A stretch of 64,000 bases of DNA, taken from the NCBI GenBank assembly GCA_004764695.1, contig SMSO01000025.1, forward strand, positions 5,200,362 to 5,264,361. The letters are read 5' to 3'. How positions within the stretch are numbered: the first letter of the stretch is position 1; every line of letters begins with the position of its first letter. This stretch comes from Schizochytrium sp. TIO01 (lineage: Eukaryota > Sar > Bigyra > Thraustochytrida > Thraustochytriidae). Made by a program: the position numbers and the translations under genes. Below, piece after piece: positions 32,873-44,652 of this stretch. The notes under the pieces were generated by a model, which searched no databases, had not been told where the DNA came from, and was given only the letters and a program-made list of their open reading frames with translations.

Positions 32873-35269
32873 ATGTTGCAATGGATCTCTGGAAAGTTCT
32901 CAGATGTCCTACTTCAACCAAAGAGACGCTCCAGCGGGTCGAAGATTGGTCCAGATAACCATGAAGATGCTGCTCTTGTCATCCTTCGCGAGGTAGAAGA
33001 ACAAGGCGCTGATTACGGTGTTGTCTTAGATGGAGGTGACATAGTGAAGCAAAAAATCTCGGTGCACTACGTGGTGAACAACGTCTATTACTCTGCACCA
33101 GTTCGGGTCAGCAAGATCACAAACAAGGCAAAGCATGAGAGCTACATTTGGATTGAACTCGACGAGCGCGCAATAGATGTACAAGCACAGAGTGGAGGCC
33201 TCGTCGCAGATACAGATTGGGAAAAACATAAACGCTCCTTTCCTCCAGGTGTATCAGTAGATAAAGTTGGCAATGTCTATATCGGAGAAAGTGGCGAGAA
33301 AATATCTGGAGATGATGTCTGGGCTAGCTTTGAAGCTCCAAAACGACCTAAGAAGCCCCCAAAAGCACAGATTGAGGGTTCAGATGCACTACTTGTTAAA
33401 TTTGCTTTAGTTATTGGCCTTGTTACGCACTATGAAGTGCAATATATGGTTGTCGATTCCGAAAATCTTGCACTTGACCCGCGGCTCCGAACAGCGCGGT
33501 CGTGGGAGTCCCTAGGCCATGTTTCGGCCAAGATGCGGGAAATTGAAGTTAATAATATTCAGTGTGGGGTCCAGTATGTTTTTCGTGTACGCGCCCATAA
33601 TAGCTTAGGCTGGGGCCCTTTCTCAGTAGCAAGTGAACCTATCAATACGTTGCCAGAAGCCCCTTCGCAACCACAGCCTCCATTTATCCAGCAACCAGCT
33701 GGATTACGCGATGATAAGCTTGTTCTAGAGTGGAGATGCCCAAAGTCTAATGGAAGCGAAATCCTGTCATTCAAAGTTATGGGTGGGGCTGTACAGGAAG
33801 AAGCTGTAAACGAAGTTTTTGATGGGCAGGCTCTATACGTTCGTCTTCTGAACTTAAAGCCATCTACAGCATATCATTACAAAGTGCAAGCTTTCAACCA
33901 AATTGGGAACAGTCCATGGAGTGAATATATGACTATTCGCACGCACCCTGCGAAGAAAGCTGAATCCAAGGAAGGTCATTATATTTCAGACTGGGTTGAA
34001 GTACTCTCGTGGGGATCTGAGGGTGCTTTGTCTTATCTGAATATTGATTCAGGGGCAGAAACAAACGATCGCCCAGCAGCAATTGATGGGCCCATTGACC
34101 CTCTCGTAGAGTTTAAGAAAAAGAGGTTTCGGTTCAATGCTGAGCTTCTGAGGAACATTCCTAAGGGGCCTCGCAATGTATGGCGACTCAACATTGATCG
34201 AGCAAATTCTCTCGTTGACTCTATGCAAAAAGTTAACGCAGTCACAGATCATGAAATGCTTCGCAAGCGCATAAAAGTGGAGTACAACGGGGAGGAAGGA
34301 ATTGATGCTGGCGGTATTGCAAAGGAATGGTTTTTACAATTGTCACATTCGCTATTTGCAGATGAAACAGGTCTTTTTAAACGGAGTGAAAGTGAAGCAG
34401 GAGGTGTCGACATCTGCCTAGCTCCAGCCGGACCGCCAGATGCCGATGGAACCTTGGATGATTGGTTTTTCTTTGCTGGTCGGCTCTTGGGCAAAGCGAT
34501 TCTTGACCGCCAGCTTGTGGATATTAAGTTTAGTCAGACATTGTTCAAGCAGATATTTGGCCTGCATGTTGATATAGATGATCTACGTGAAGTTGATCCA
34601 ACTTTAGTGAAGAGCATGCTTTGGATGTTGGACAATGACATCGACGGGATTATTTTTGAAGAGTTTTGTGTGACTGTTGATCCACCAGCACATGCACCTA
34701 ACCAGGAACAGGTTATTGTGGATTTAATCCCTGGCGGTCGTAACATTGAAGTGACGAATGAAAATAAGGAAGACTATGTTGAAAAACTTCTCAAGTGGCG
34801 TGCAGTAGATTCATGTAAACCATATGTTGATGCAATGAGACGAGGGCTTTTTGAAATTGTGCCCGAAGAGTTGCTTGGTAAAGCCCAATTCGAGTTGGGT
34901 GAACTCGAGATGTTATGGAGTGGAATGCCTGTCATTGATATTCAAGAGATTCGTAATCAATGCATTTTTCAAGGCGGATTTGATGCAAACTCTCCTGCAG
35001 TCCATTGGTTTTGGAGTTTGTTCAAGGAAATTAATTCTGATGACCAGGCTTTGCTGCTTAGATTTATTACAGGCACTTCAAAGGTGCCCTTTGACGGCTT
35101 CTCTCCGCCGTTTAACTTGACGTTGAACAAAGATCTCGAGACTCATGCACTATGCAAAGCCCATGCTTGTTTTAATCAAATTGTGTTGCCTGACTATGCT
35201 ACTGAAGCCATATTGCGCGAAAAGGTCCTTTTTGCCATTCGTAATACCGAAGGATTTTTACTGGGCTAG
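32873..35269 (+). CDS. HECT-type E3 ubiquitin ligase with two fibronectin type III domains (798 aa)
   Basis: The first ATG in frame is 32873; the open frame 9 bp upstream begins with TTG. Residues 1–155 are a globular domain I do not recognise, ending in an acidic–basic hinge (PKRPKKPP). FN3-like repeats lie at about 156–260 (YEVQY…YVFRVRAHNSLGWGPFS) and 263–359 (LVLEW…YKVQAFNQIGNSPWSEY). A complete HECT domain spans 437–798: it includes EGIDAGGIAKEWF, FFAGRLLGKAI, and the catalytic Cys766 (35168–35170) in HACFNQIVLPDY, followed by EKVLFAIRNTEGF. HECT ligases form a thioester with ubiquitin before transfer; the FN3 pair is probably the substrate-binding part. An FN3–HECT combination is not one of the classic HECT architectures (NEDD4, HERC, HUWE1). 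Its 3' end faces the RING gene 630 bp away. Confidence 0.93.
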   Translation: MLQWISGKFSDVLLQPKRRSSGSKIGPDNHEDAALVILREVEEQGADYGVVLDGGDIVKQKISVHYVVNNVYYSAPVRVSKITNKAKHESYIWIELDERAIDVQAQSGGLVADTDWEKHKRSFPPGVSVDKVGNVYIGESGEKISGDDVWASFEAPKRPKKPPKAQIEGSDALLVKFALVIGLVTHYEVQYMVVDSENLALDPRLRTARSWESLGHVSAKMREIEVNNIQCGVQYVFRVRAHNSLGWGPFSVASEPINTLPEAPSQPQPPFIQQPAGLRDDKLVLEWRCPKSNGSEILSFKVMGGAVQEEAVNEVFDGQALYVRLLNLKPSTAYHYKVQAFNQIGNSPWSEYMTIRTHPAKKAESKEGHYISDWVEVLSWGSEGALSYLNIDSGAETNDRPAAIDGPIDPLVEFKKKRFRFNAELLRNIPKGPRNVWRLNIDRANSLVDSMQKVNAVTDHEMLRKRIKVEYNGEEGIDAGGIAKEWFLQLSHSLFADETGLFKRSESEAGGVDICLAPAGPPDADGTLDDWFFFAGRLLGKAILDRQLVDIKFSQTLFKQIFGLHVDIDDLREVDPTLVKSMLWMLDNDIDGIIFEEFCVTVDPPAHAPNQEQVIVDLIPGGRNIEVTNENKEDYVEKLLKWRAVDSCKPYVDAMRRGLFEIVPEELLGKAQFELGELEMLWSGMPVIDIQEIRNQCIFQGGFDANSPAVHWFWSLFKEINSDDQALLLRFITGTSKVPFDGFSPPFNLTLNKDLETHALCKAHACFNQIVLPDYATEAILREKVLFAIRNTEGFLLG

Positions 35270-35896
35270 CCCGGATTTTCCATGGGGTGGTGTGAAAACA
35301 CAGATGAGAAAAACAGATTGAAAACTTTGTAAAAAAGGAATTAAGAAAATAGAATTTTGTAGAATGGTAATTGGATGAATAATTTATGGATAGAAATAAC
35401 GAATGAACTCGTGTGTGCACGTGTGCAGGAAATCTTGGTTCTTTAGGGAAGTAACGAATGAAACTAATCATAAACAATAAAACAGTTATTTGCGTCACTG
35501 TCAAATGCTCACGATGATAATTGTTTTGTTTTGATCTTGTTTCTTAATGTATCTTCTGATTATAGGTCATGATAATCCTAATCATCATACAACAATCTAG
35601 TGATGGGAGCTTGGCACTAGCTTGTAAACACCGACAAATATAAGCTGAGATACAGCCAGCATCGAACTCTGGTGTTGAAAACGAAGAGCTGACGTAAAAA
35701 CCATGTAGGGAGAAAAAATGCGGGGCGACAACTTAACAAAGAGCGAGGTTCTGATTCGTTGGGTTATACACGTGGTGACACGCTTATACACGTGGCGACA
35801 AACTTCGTGTTCAGCCTACAAATACAGCAGGCTCTAGGTAACATTAGAGAGACAGTATCTCCGTATTGCACAGTAATATCTTGGAACTCCAGAAAC
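35270..35896. other. Convergent intergenic region
   Basis: 627-bp spacer between the 3' ends of two E3 ligase genes. AT-rich, with a duplicated ATACACGTGGTGACA-like word near 35,765–35,800 but no gene. Confidence 0.5.
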
Positions 35897-38479
35897 CTAT
35901 GAACTCGAATTAGTTTGCGACCCTGAAGATGACCTGGTCCGGTTGCGGGTTGTGGGACTTTGACCAAGGCTAGAAGTGGGTTGGGCTTGTTGCTGTGGTC
36001 TTGAAGGCTGAGTCACAGGGCTACCAGTGGCCATGCCCCATAGACGATGCATTTGCGTTGAAGCAAAATTTGCAACGTTAGCTGCAGTACTGCGATGTAC
36101 ATTCCCGTTTATGTTAGTACTGTCCTGTGGATGCTGACCATTCTGTGCCTCCACATCCTGAGCTTCCGGTGTTTCACTCATTGGTGTCTGTGTGAATGCA
36201 GCTGGCCAAGGGCTCCCGTGCTCAGCACGGCGGGCTTCCTCTTCCTCGATAGTACGCAATGTGATGATATGGCGTTTGCAAAGAGGACAATCCCCCCGTT
36301 TCATAAGCCATGGCTCAATACAGTCGGCATGAAAAAAATGGTTACATGGGAGTTGTTTGATAGGTTCGTCCTGTTCAAACTCCAAAAGGCAGATTGCACA
36401 GAGTTCACCTTCATCACCCATGAGATCAAAATGCTGAGCAGCTGCAGAATGAGTGTTAATACCAGAACGGTTGCCACGTCCGGACATATTACTCTGACGA
36501 GATCCTTCGCTCATCTTTGATGCCTCACTCAAACGAGAAGCAACACTTAGCAAAGATGGAACACGGTCATGCGTATGTTGGGAACTTATACTCTCTGCTT
36601 CAGAAGTTTGAGATGTTGTACGTGACATTTGATGGCGATTAGCATCACCTTGTTGAGATGTCGTACGCGACATTTGATGGCGATTAGCATCACCTTGTTG
36701 ACTATGTGTATCTCTCTCAACTGCGTTCTCCAATGCAGAGCTCATAGAGTTCTCAGGAACGGGGGTGCTAGGAATCTCTGTGAGCTCCACCGTCCTTGCT
36801 GAGGGCTTCTTTTGGATCTCAGACCCAGGGATATCGACAAAGGTTTCGTTGCCCTCTTCATCAACTTCTCGCCGCACACGTACATAATGTCCGTCCCTAT
36901 CAAAGCGAATCCATGGTAGCGCGTCCACAACCTCCTTCGTTACACCATAGTTTACCTTCGGAGCGGACTGAAAATCGCCTCCCGAGAAACGGCGGCGGCC
37001 CCACCTCGATCGATGGATCACACCAACAGCACAAACCGCTACAATAGCTACAATGATTAGAGAGAATTGCAGTGCAAAGTACGGATTGGCAGTATCAGAG
37101 TCTGTACCCCAACCTTCAAGCTCGTAACCATTCTTGAGATAGTAGGACCCATCGCTTAAGACAGCTGCCATGTTTAGAACCCAGACTTCATTCTGAAAAA
37201 CTCCATTATCATCTGTAAACTGAGCAAGGTTAACCAGCCAAGAGCCGCGTTGCACACCACTCACAGTATCTGACGAACCAGGGTGCCCGGTAGAAAGGCC
37301 GCACCACGCCACAGTTTCTCCACTGGAGGTCTTACAAGAGATGGTCTCATCTTCGAAGTCCACATTCGTGATGGCCACAAATGTGTTACTCTTCAATAGC
37401 GTGCCACTGTTGGAGCGTACAAAACGCAGACCGCCAAAAATAAATATAGTGTTATCGATCGCGCCCATGATGTGGTGTAGCCTGTAGAGGACTTCCCCTT
37501 GTGTGACTTGCCGCAAAGAGGAGGCAAGCAAGTCATCAGAACTAGTTGCCTCGAGAAGGTAGTTCGTCTTGTAGCCGACCAAATCGGCCTGTGCGAGATT
37601 GCGGCTATTTCCAGCGCTGTCTGTATAACGACCCTGGCCAGCGTGCACTAAAAGTCTCTCACCATCATCGACCCAGGTGGCGCCATAGTAGAAACGATTT
37701 GAGCTGCTGTCTACGACTTTTGTCCATGTGCCACGAGGCGTGTTGGAAGGTGCATCAAGATCAAGCGTAAAGCGATAAACATCACTCGCAGGATATGAGG
37801 ATAGATCATCATCTTCAAGAGCCTGCTGACCACTGACGACAATGAAGGAGTTATTCTTAGCTAAGGCTGTAGAACCGAAGCGCCCAAGCAATGGATTGCT
37901 CACTTCGACTTCCGTAGCATTGACATTGACGAAAACCCCAGCCTCGAAATCGAAGAGATCAATAGCCCACACGCTTTCGTCAGACGTTACATAATTGAAC
38001 GGACTCTGAAGGTTATCAATATGCGTGAATGAGCCTCCCCAGAGTAGAAAGCGGCATGACCCTGAACTCGCAACAGGCTGCTCAACACTCACCACATTTG
38101 GTGCATACCTGGGAATGATGTCATCCTGCAACACAAAGGTTGTGAACGACTGAGTGTTAAAATCATAGATCGCATAGTCGTTCACCATCTCACCCTCATT
38201 CTCGTCCCATCCGTACGCCACGAGCATGACATCCAGGGCCTCACAATACGCTGTGCCTGGGAGTTCTCGTGCTGTTAGAGCATCGCCATTCATCTCAAAT
38301 TTTTTCCAGAACGTCTGTGCTGTCGTAGGCCTTATCATGAGTGAGATCAAGGTCGCCACAATCGCGCAAGAGTTTGCAAATGCGCCCCAAATTCCATGGC
38401 CATATCGAGCATTTCGAAGTCTTTTGGGAGCTGTTGCCGAAGACCCCAACGCGGCTACCATGATGCCAATGGCGGCCAT
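35897..38479 (-). CDS. Membrane-anchored Kelch-repeat RING-H2 protein
   Basis: The frame is open back to an ATG at 38719 (940 aa), but its first 80 residues include an Arg run encoded by a TTC microsatellite (38662–38688), so I prefer Met81 at 38479 (860 aa). From there: a signal peptide or anchor (h-region about 30–48, then PTTAQ), a luminal/extracellular domain with Kelch-like blades (LLWGGSFTH, IVVSGQQ, LLVHAGQG, IFIFGGLRF), a transmembrane helix (466–487) followed by RSRWGRRR, a disordered cytosolic linker with a 15-residue tandem duplication, and a RING-H2 domain (694–734: CAIC…CNHFFHADC…CPLC, all eight ligands present). The Ser/Gln-rich tail follows. Animal RNF13/GRAIL-type E3s have a PA domain where this has Kelch repeats. 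It probably ubiquitinates membrane cargo; the substrate is unknown. Confidence 0.88.
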   Translation of the reverse strand: MAAIGIMVAALGSSATAPKRLRNARYGHGIWGAFANSCAIVATLISLMIRPTTAQTFWKKFEMNGDALTARELPGTAYCEALDVMLVAYGWDENEGEMVNDYAIYDFNTQSFTTFVLQDDIIPRYAPNVVSVEQPVASSGSCRFLLWGGSFTHIDNLQSPFNYVTSDESVWAIDLFDFEAGVFVNVNATEVEVSNPLLGRFGSTALAKNNSFIVVSGQQALEDDDLSSYPASDVYRFTLDLDAPSNTPRGTWTKVVDSSSNRFYYGATWVDDGERLLVHAGQGRYTDSAGNSRNLAQADLVGYKTNYLLEATSSDDLLASSLRQVTQGEVLYRLHHIMGAIDNTIFIFGGLRFVRSNSGTLLKSNTFVAITNVDFEDETISCKTSSGETVAWCGLSTGHPGSSDTVSGVQRGSWLVNLAQFTDDNGVFQNEVWVLNMAAVLSDGSYYLKNGYELEGWGTDSDTANPYFALQFSLIIVAIVAVCAVGVIHRSRWGRRRFSGGDFQSAPKVNYGVTKEVVDALPWIRFDRDGHYVRVRREVDEEGNETFVDIPGSEIQKKPSARTVELTEIPSTPVPENSMSSALENAVERDTHSQQGDANRHQMSRTTSQQGDANRHQMSRTTSQTSEAESISSQHTHDRVPSLLSVASRLSEASKMSEGSRQSNMSGRGNRSGINTHSAAAQHFDLMGDEGELCAICLLEFEQDEPIKQLPCNHFFHADCIEPWLMKRGDCPLCKRHIITLRTIEEEEARRAEHGSPWPAAFTQTPMSETPEAQDVEAQNGQHPQDSTNINGNVHRSTAANVANFASTQMHRLWGMATGSPVTQPSRPQQQAQPTSSLGQSPTTRNRTRSSSGSQTNSSS

Positions 38480-38719
38480 CCGCGAGTTCAGTACTTGCGA
38501 GGTCCCGAACGCGGAGCCAATAAGTTTGAGACAAGAGAGAGGCCGCACCTGCGGACTCCCCGGTCTCCTCGAGCGCCGCGTGGGAGCGACGCTACGAGTG
38601 AGCGAGCGAGAGGTCAGTCTCTCTGCAAAGAGGCAATGTTGCCAACTTTCTTTCTCTTGTTTTCTTCTTCTTCTTCTTCTTCTTCTTTCTTTTCTTCCCT
38701 CAAAGTTTTCATCCCCCAT

Positions 38720-41700
38720 GGAAACAATAGTAGTAACATGTAAATCGGAAACTAAAACTTTTCAGCAGGTACTAGGTACTACTATTGCTATACCTAATAA
38801 ACCAAACAAAAAGTCTTGGTTTTCCTTTCTTCCTCCTTTTTATAGGAGTATCTTCTAAGAGTTTCCTTTTCCTTTTTAAAATTGTTATTTTAATATAGAA
38901 AAAAAAAGAAAAAAAGAAAAGAAAAGAAAAAAAAAAAGGGCTTTATAAGTTGTTCTCTCGCAATGGATGCTGTTTGCAGTCTCAATTGTTGATGATGATG
39001 ATCGTGGTTTGCTGATGCAACTGAAGTTCAACTCTGAGGAGATTCATTGAGTTAAGGCCCTTGCATCCCTGCGCTCTAGAAAAAGGTTATCCCGGTGCTT
39101 CATTCGGTGCTAAGAGCTAGGAGATGAGGTCGAGGTCTTCAACTCAAGTTGGTCAGTCTGCTTGTTCTTCACCTTAAGTTTGAGGCTACGTGCGATGAAT
39201 TGCAAACGTGAAGATCAAAGAGCATTCGGGACCCAGTGACAACTTGACATGCAGTAGGAGTGCAATAGCCGCGACAGAGTCCGTCCTCTCATCAACTCAC
39301 TAACTCAAGAGATCGCGGCATTTCTGAAGAGCAGTCGCAGCTTAAAGGAGGCGGGTTCACCACACAAAAGCTGCTACTTCGAGTTCACTGACAATATAGG
39401 CATCATGCATTGGCGATTGCTATCATGGTGGCTTCTTCTTATTAGAACTTGCGCTAGAGGCACAAGGTCTGCTTCGTGGGCTGTTGGCGGGAGTATTCCC
39501 TCTTCTCTTCCCGTTCACACTTGCTTTACGACGGAGTGGCAACCCGGCTTTTTAGAGAAACCTGCGATTTAGTTGGCGATAACCCGAAACATTCTTTCAA
39601 CTTTCAACAATCAATCGCTTCTCATCGCCAGCAGAAATGAAGATAAAGACTGCGAGCAGAGGTTGTACCCACTGGACTGGCACCTTCTGCGATAGTGGCC
39701 GGCCTTCCATATGTAATTAGAACTAACAGTGGACCACCATTGAAAGATGTGCGCCCAAAGACGGCCTCTCCATGAAAAAGAAGCGATTCTGCGATGGTAT
39801 TATTGTTATATTCTACGACACTCTTTTTCCGCTTTGTTTATTTACTTATTCCAATATAAAGTATAATACCACCTATATTTATATGAATTAAAAATAGAAA
39901 ATATAGATTTAATTTATTTAATTTAAAAAAAAAAAAAAAAACTGAAAAAAAACTCTGTCTTTACATCAAAGCACAATCAGCCTACGAAGCAGCGACCAAA
40001 TAGCTTTCAAGGCATCAGGGAAAGACTCGAGCTAAAGGTGCAAGGCGCATTCTCACGCTCGAGTTTAGCCTGCCGTGTTGTATCAACGGCAGTCTTGGAG
40101 GCAACCGGACCTCGCGTGTTCCAGACTCCGAGCATCTCGGGAATATAGGGCATCGCGGAGCCCCCTAAGAGGGCGCAGTTCTTCCAGTGGGAGAGGAGTA
40201 TTGAAGAGGGCGAAAGCACGTGCGAGACGGAAGAAGACTTCGAAGATGAACGAATCACTAACTCGCAGGTAGTTACTGCTAATACTTGCAAGGAAGTGAG
40301 TGCCATAATCATGAAGGTGGATGAATGTATTTCCAGGCGTGCTCACCAGGGACAGCGCTGTCAGCAGCAGCTTAGCCATTGATGGTATCACAACTCCCAA
40401 CGAGGAGTGCACGGCCGTCGAGACACAGGTTATGTGGTCTGGCATCCGTGGCTTCAGAACGAATGAATACCCCGTCTAAAGAAATATAATAAATAACTAA
40501 CTTGAAATAAAAACAAACTTAAAAGTTTAGATTTTTTATAAACTGAAAGTAACAATAAGTATAGGATTAAAAAAAGTGCTCCTCTTTTAAAGTACTTGGC
40601 CAGTAGGCATGATTATTAACTGATACTGGGGCAGTTCACGAAGATGGACCTTGAAAACCAGAGAGCTTGATAACAGAGTGCAGAGCACAAGCAGCACGAC
40701 GAAGGGAGGTTCAAAGATAGATCTGGCAATCAGAGCAATCAATCAGAGCACCATGCCAGCGCTGATTTCAGCTAATTTCGCATACAGGAAGCGAGCATGG
40801 GATTCAGTTGGATGCAGCTTTGCTGAGGAAGGCGAGTCCGGCTACGAACTCTGAAATGTGCTCCAAAACTACGAAAGGGCGGTGCCGCGTCACAGTGGCC
40901 ATGCTACAAGTTGTCTTGTATATGTGTTGTGATGTCTGATCTATGCTGCGATTACGATGGCGGTGAAAGATCCAGGGCGAGGAATCGAGGCGGAATTGAG
41001 ACGCTCTTGAAGTTAGACGAAAGTTGCCCAAGTTGGCAGTGACCCGAGATCTCTATTTCTCGGGCTCGAGAGGCTCTGTAATAGAGCGTTGATGTCGCTT
41101 CGTGCCGCGAACTTTATTATCTAAAAAGTGCTGCCTACCCAGTAGTACTACCTAGGCAAATAGGTACCTGGTCAGTCACTCTAATTCGACTACTTCGTGC
41201 AAGCCTCCAAAATGACGAGACTCGGGAAGGAAGATCAATGTGCTAGAAAAAGCAAACGAATTCTGAAAATTTTCTCTTGCGACTGAAGTTACTTTTTGTG
41301 AGTTTTGGTTGTTGCAGTGAGTGAATTATGACGCAGGTACGTTCCAATCAAGACTTTAATATTGTTTTCATGTGACTGAAGACGCAGAGGTTCGAAACGA
41401 TGCTCATAAGAGCCAAACTGGAGCACCCTGTTGTATTCTCACTCAGGATGACCAAGCGAAGCGCGGGTTTCTGGGAACTATGCTCCTGAGGCCAGGGTGA
41501 TGCAGAAAAAGGAAGAATATAGATCATTTTTTGGTTGATTGAAAGTTAGTATCATGTCTTGTTTTTTTTAATTAATACTCTTTCTTAATTGAAAAATAAG
41601 AATAATAGTGTTAATGAAAATTTATTCGAAAAAATCGATGACAGGCCGCTCTAGCTAGCACTAGGATCTTTCTAAAACTACTCTTGCTGCGGATTTACCG

Positions 41701-44652
41701 TGTAAATAATACAACGTAGAAGCTTGGAGGCCAGCATCAACTTCGTCGCGCATCGAAAGAAATTTAAAGGTGAAGACTGTGTATTGACTCGAAATGCAAA
41801 ATAGTTTGCCACCGGGTATCATCATTAAATTAGCTTAGCCATATTTCACACGCCAGCCTCAAACAAAAATATGGTTTTCAAGAGAGATTTCTCATTTCTC
41901 AAGGCAAATTACTCGCTCGCGGTTTAATCAGGTTAGTTGTGAAAACTGTTGAATAGCAGGTTCTTCGTGGAACAGCGTCGCCATATTCTTTCGCTTCCTG
42001 GCCTGCTGGGATAGTGTCTTCAACATCTGTTACTGATACCAACCTACCAACCTACCTACCTACCTACCTAGAAATTGATTAATGCATTGCAAAGTTGCAT
42101 GTGGTTCTCTTCTAGATGGGGCGCAATCTGAATAGGACAAAACATCAAAGAACTCGTAGTAGAGCTTTGTTTGGACTTTGAAACCCTTCCATGAAGCAGG
42201 TTTCGTAGAACCCTGCTTAACTATCCAACCAGAGCCAGAATATGAGTAGGTGTAAAAGTAAGGCTCTCGGAACAAATCTTTGACTTGAATATTCAGGGGT
42301 ATACAAGAAATAACAAGGGTCAGTCGGAACTTACGAGTCAAAATTATTGCAAAGTTGTAGCCTATTTGGATTTACAAATTGATATCGTTCATAGAACTCA
42401 CAATAAACCAAGGCGTAAAGTCAATTTATATTACGCCCTGATAAGCAGTATTAATCATTCGGAGTTCCATAGTTACCGATCTGTTTCTAACGAACGACTA
42501 AAAAAAAAAAAAAAAAAAGCAAAGAAGGGACCCTGGTACACAGATATGCTTTTATTTTTAAATTTATTTTTTAACCCTCACACTCCCGCACGAGTTGCTT
42601 CTACGCCCATAAAAATCAACTTGGCTACTACTACTATTACTGCCTCGATTCATTTACATACATGAAGGCGAAAGGTGCGAGAAAGCTACTCTCGAAACCT
42701 TCTTGGGCCAAACATCGGTGGACCCGTTAGGTTCTTCAGGTGTGCCCAGCGTAGCCTGGTACATGCAAAGGCATCTAATTCAGCAGAGGCTCCTATGGTA
42801 GACCGTAACTGGATACTATTGAGAGTCATTGAAAATAAAAGAAAAAACTATAAACTAAGTGACCGGTAAAGCGCTTGGCCAAACACATGTATATCGACGG
42901 TAAACTCGAGGAGTAATTGCCATTTAAACTCCATGAAAACATTGATGGCAAGTGGGCAAAAGGATTTAGCAGGGAAGTCTGGCTGCCACCTCCTAATTAC
43001 GCTGTGAGATATCAAAATGGAAATTTTTGAAGACATACTTTAAGGTGAATGCCACCCGCTGAGAGAACACTTTGCGCAGATGCCGTTTTAGTTAGAAGTG
43101 CCCAGTACCCGTGCCGATGCAAGATGAAGCCAGACGAGAGATGCCTTGGATATATCAAGAAAAGAACAAACAGAGCTGCAGCAGAAGCAAAGAAGCCTAG
43201 GACTCGGGGCGTGCACTCCGAAATGGTGCCAGGAAAGACGAGCATAACAGGGCTGCTATTGCGCATTCTTCGTTAAAAGAAAGAAAGAAATTGAGAATGA
43301 CGGTGTTTAATCCATTTTTATTTTTATTAAAAACACTAAATTATAAAAACATTGTCAATTAATTTTTAAAATTTAAACAAAAGTTCTGAGGTAGATCATT
43401 CATAGGACCGCGTGCCATTTGGTGAGAAGTTGTTGGGTCAAAACCCTAGGTGCTGATAACATTGACTGTATGGTTCGAAGTCTGCAATACAACCCCTCGT
43501 ATATGCTAAATCGAAATTGAAGGGGGTCACAAGCACGGAGGCTTGCTTTGGTCTATTACTTATTCAAGAATGATGGAAATCAATAGGTAGGGCCGGCTCC
43601 CTCACTTGTTGTACCTCCACATGTTTTGCTCAAATAGGAATATCAAAGTCAGGGCTAGTGCATTTGACTTCTCGTGGATTTTGGAATTGGAGAAGAAAGG
43701 TAAATATGTATACTCACCTCAGCTTTTGCCAAGATTCAAATGCGTATATAACACAGCAAACTGATATTAGGATAATCAAGAATTTTGTTAAGATTTATAC
43801 TTTTAAACAATCTTGAAATCAGCAAAGACTTATACAGATTACATACTGCAAACTTTATCAAAAATGAGTTAGAGGCGCCGGACTGTATCGTATTTTCCAG
43901 CTATATGCCTCCCTAACCTTTTGGCACAAGTCCTTCTGGGACACTAGCCCCATTTCATTTACTCCGTCTACGCAAAAGTGGGCCCTGTTGAACAGTAAAG
44001 ACCAGGAAAACAAGAAATCCACACTGTCTCCTCACGCTTAAGCTATATTTTTGAAATCTGCGATAGAATATAAACAGGGTATCATAATGAGTGCAACCAA
44101 GTCTCGGATCCCATCTTCCAGTTCTACTATTGAGCTGCGTCCAGAACTCTTTTTTCTTCGATGATTGTTGCATTGTTCACTCTTGCAACCGCCCTTACCT
44201 CGAGGACAACTAGTTTAATAAGATTTGAAGGCAATATAAATTAGAAAGTTAATTTTAGAAACACCAAGTCACAACAATTGCATGTCAAAACGAAGAGTTT
44301 TTTCAGAATCTTAGCGACTCTTAGCAGTCAAACTACGAAACAGTGGGCACAGGAACAATAAGCAATTGATCACAAACGATACTGATTTACAAGGCATGTT
44401 TGAAATTGTATTGTATTTCATGATCGATACAAGGAGCCCCATTCCTGAGTTCCTCTCTGTGGAGAAAAGAAGGTGTGTACCTCTAGCACTGAAAGTTCGC
44501 GAGTACCATGGTACACACCTAACACTACTCAGACGAAACATTGAAGACCAGAGGCTTTTCTCAAATGGAGGTCTGAGAGAGCCACCTAACTGGGCGTGGA
44601 GCTCCATTTGGTGGGTACACGTGCAGTGCATTAAAAGTCTAACCCCCTGAAG
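38720..44652. other. Gene-poor 5.9-kb intergenic region
   Basis: No recognisable gene. A-rich tracts occur at 38,900, 39,930 and 42,500, and a (CTAC)n run at 42039–42071. The frames at 40,007–40,445 (120 codons) overlap one another on one strand and lack motifs. I cannot exclude a multi-exon or RNA gene. Confidence 0.5.
42039..42071. repeat. (CTAC)n microsatellite
   Basis: CCAACCTACCAACC followed by six CTAC units. The complementary TAGG tetramer occurs near 4940–4965. Confidence 0.85.

Noticed and set aside
38480-38719. 80-residue N-terminal extension of the Kelch–RING protein
   Set aside because: It includes an Arg run coded by a TTC microsatellite and places the signal sequence 110 residues in. 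Met81 gives a normal signal peptide.
40007-40445. Two overlapping minus-strand frames of 101 and 120 codons
   Set aside because: They overlap in different frames, lack motifs, and have unremarkable composition.
44507-44518. 12-bp perfect palindrome GTACCATGGTAC
   Set aside because: Isolated, short and expected by chance somewhere in this length of DNA.
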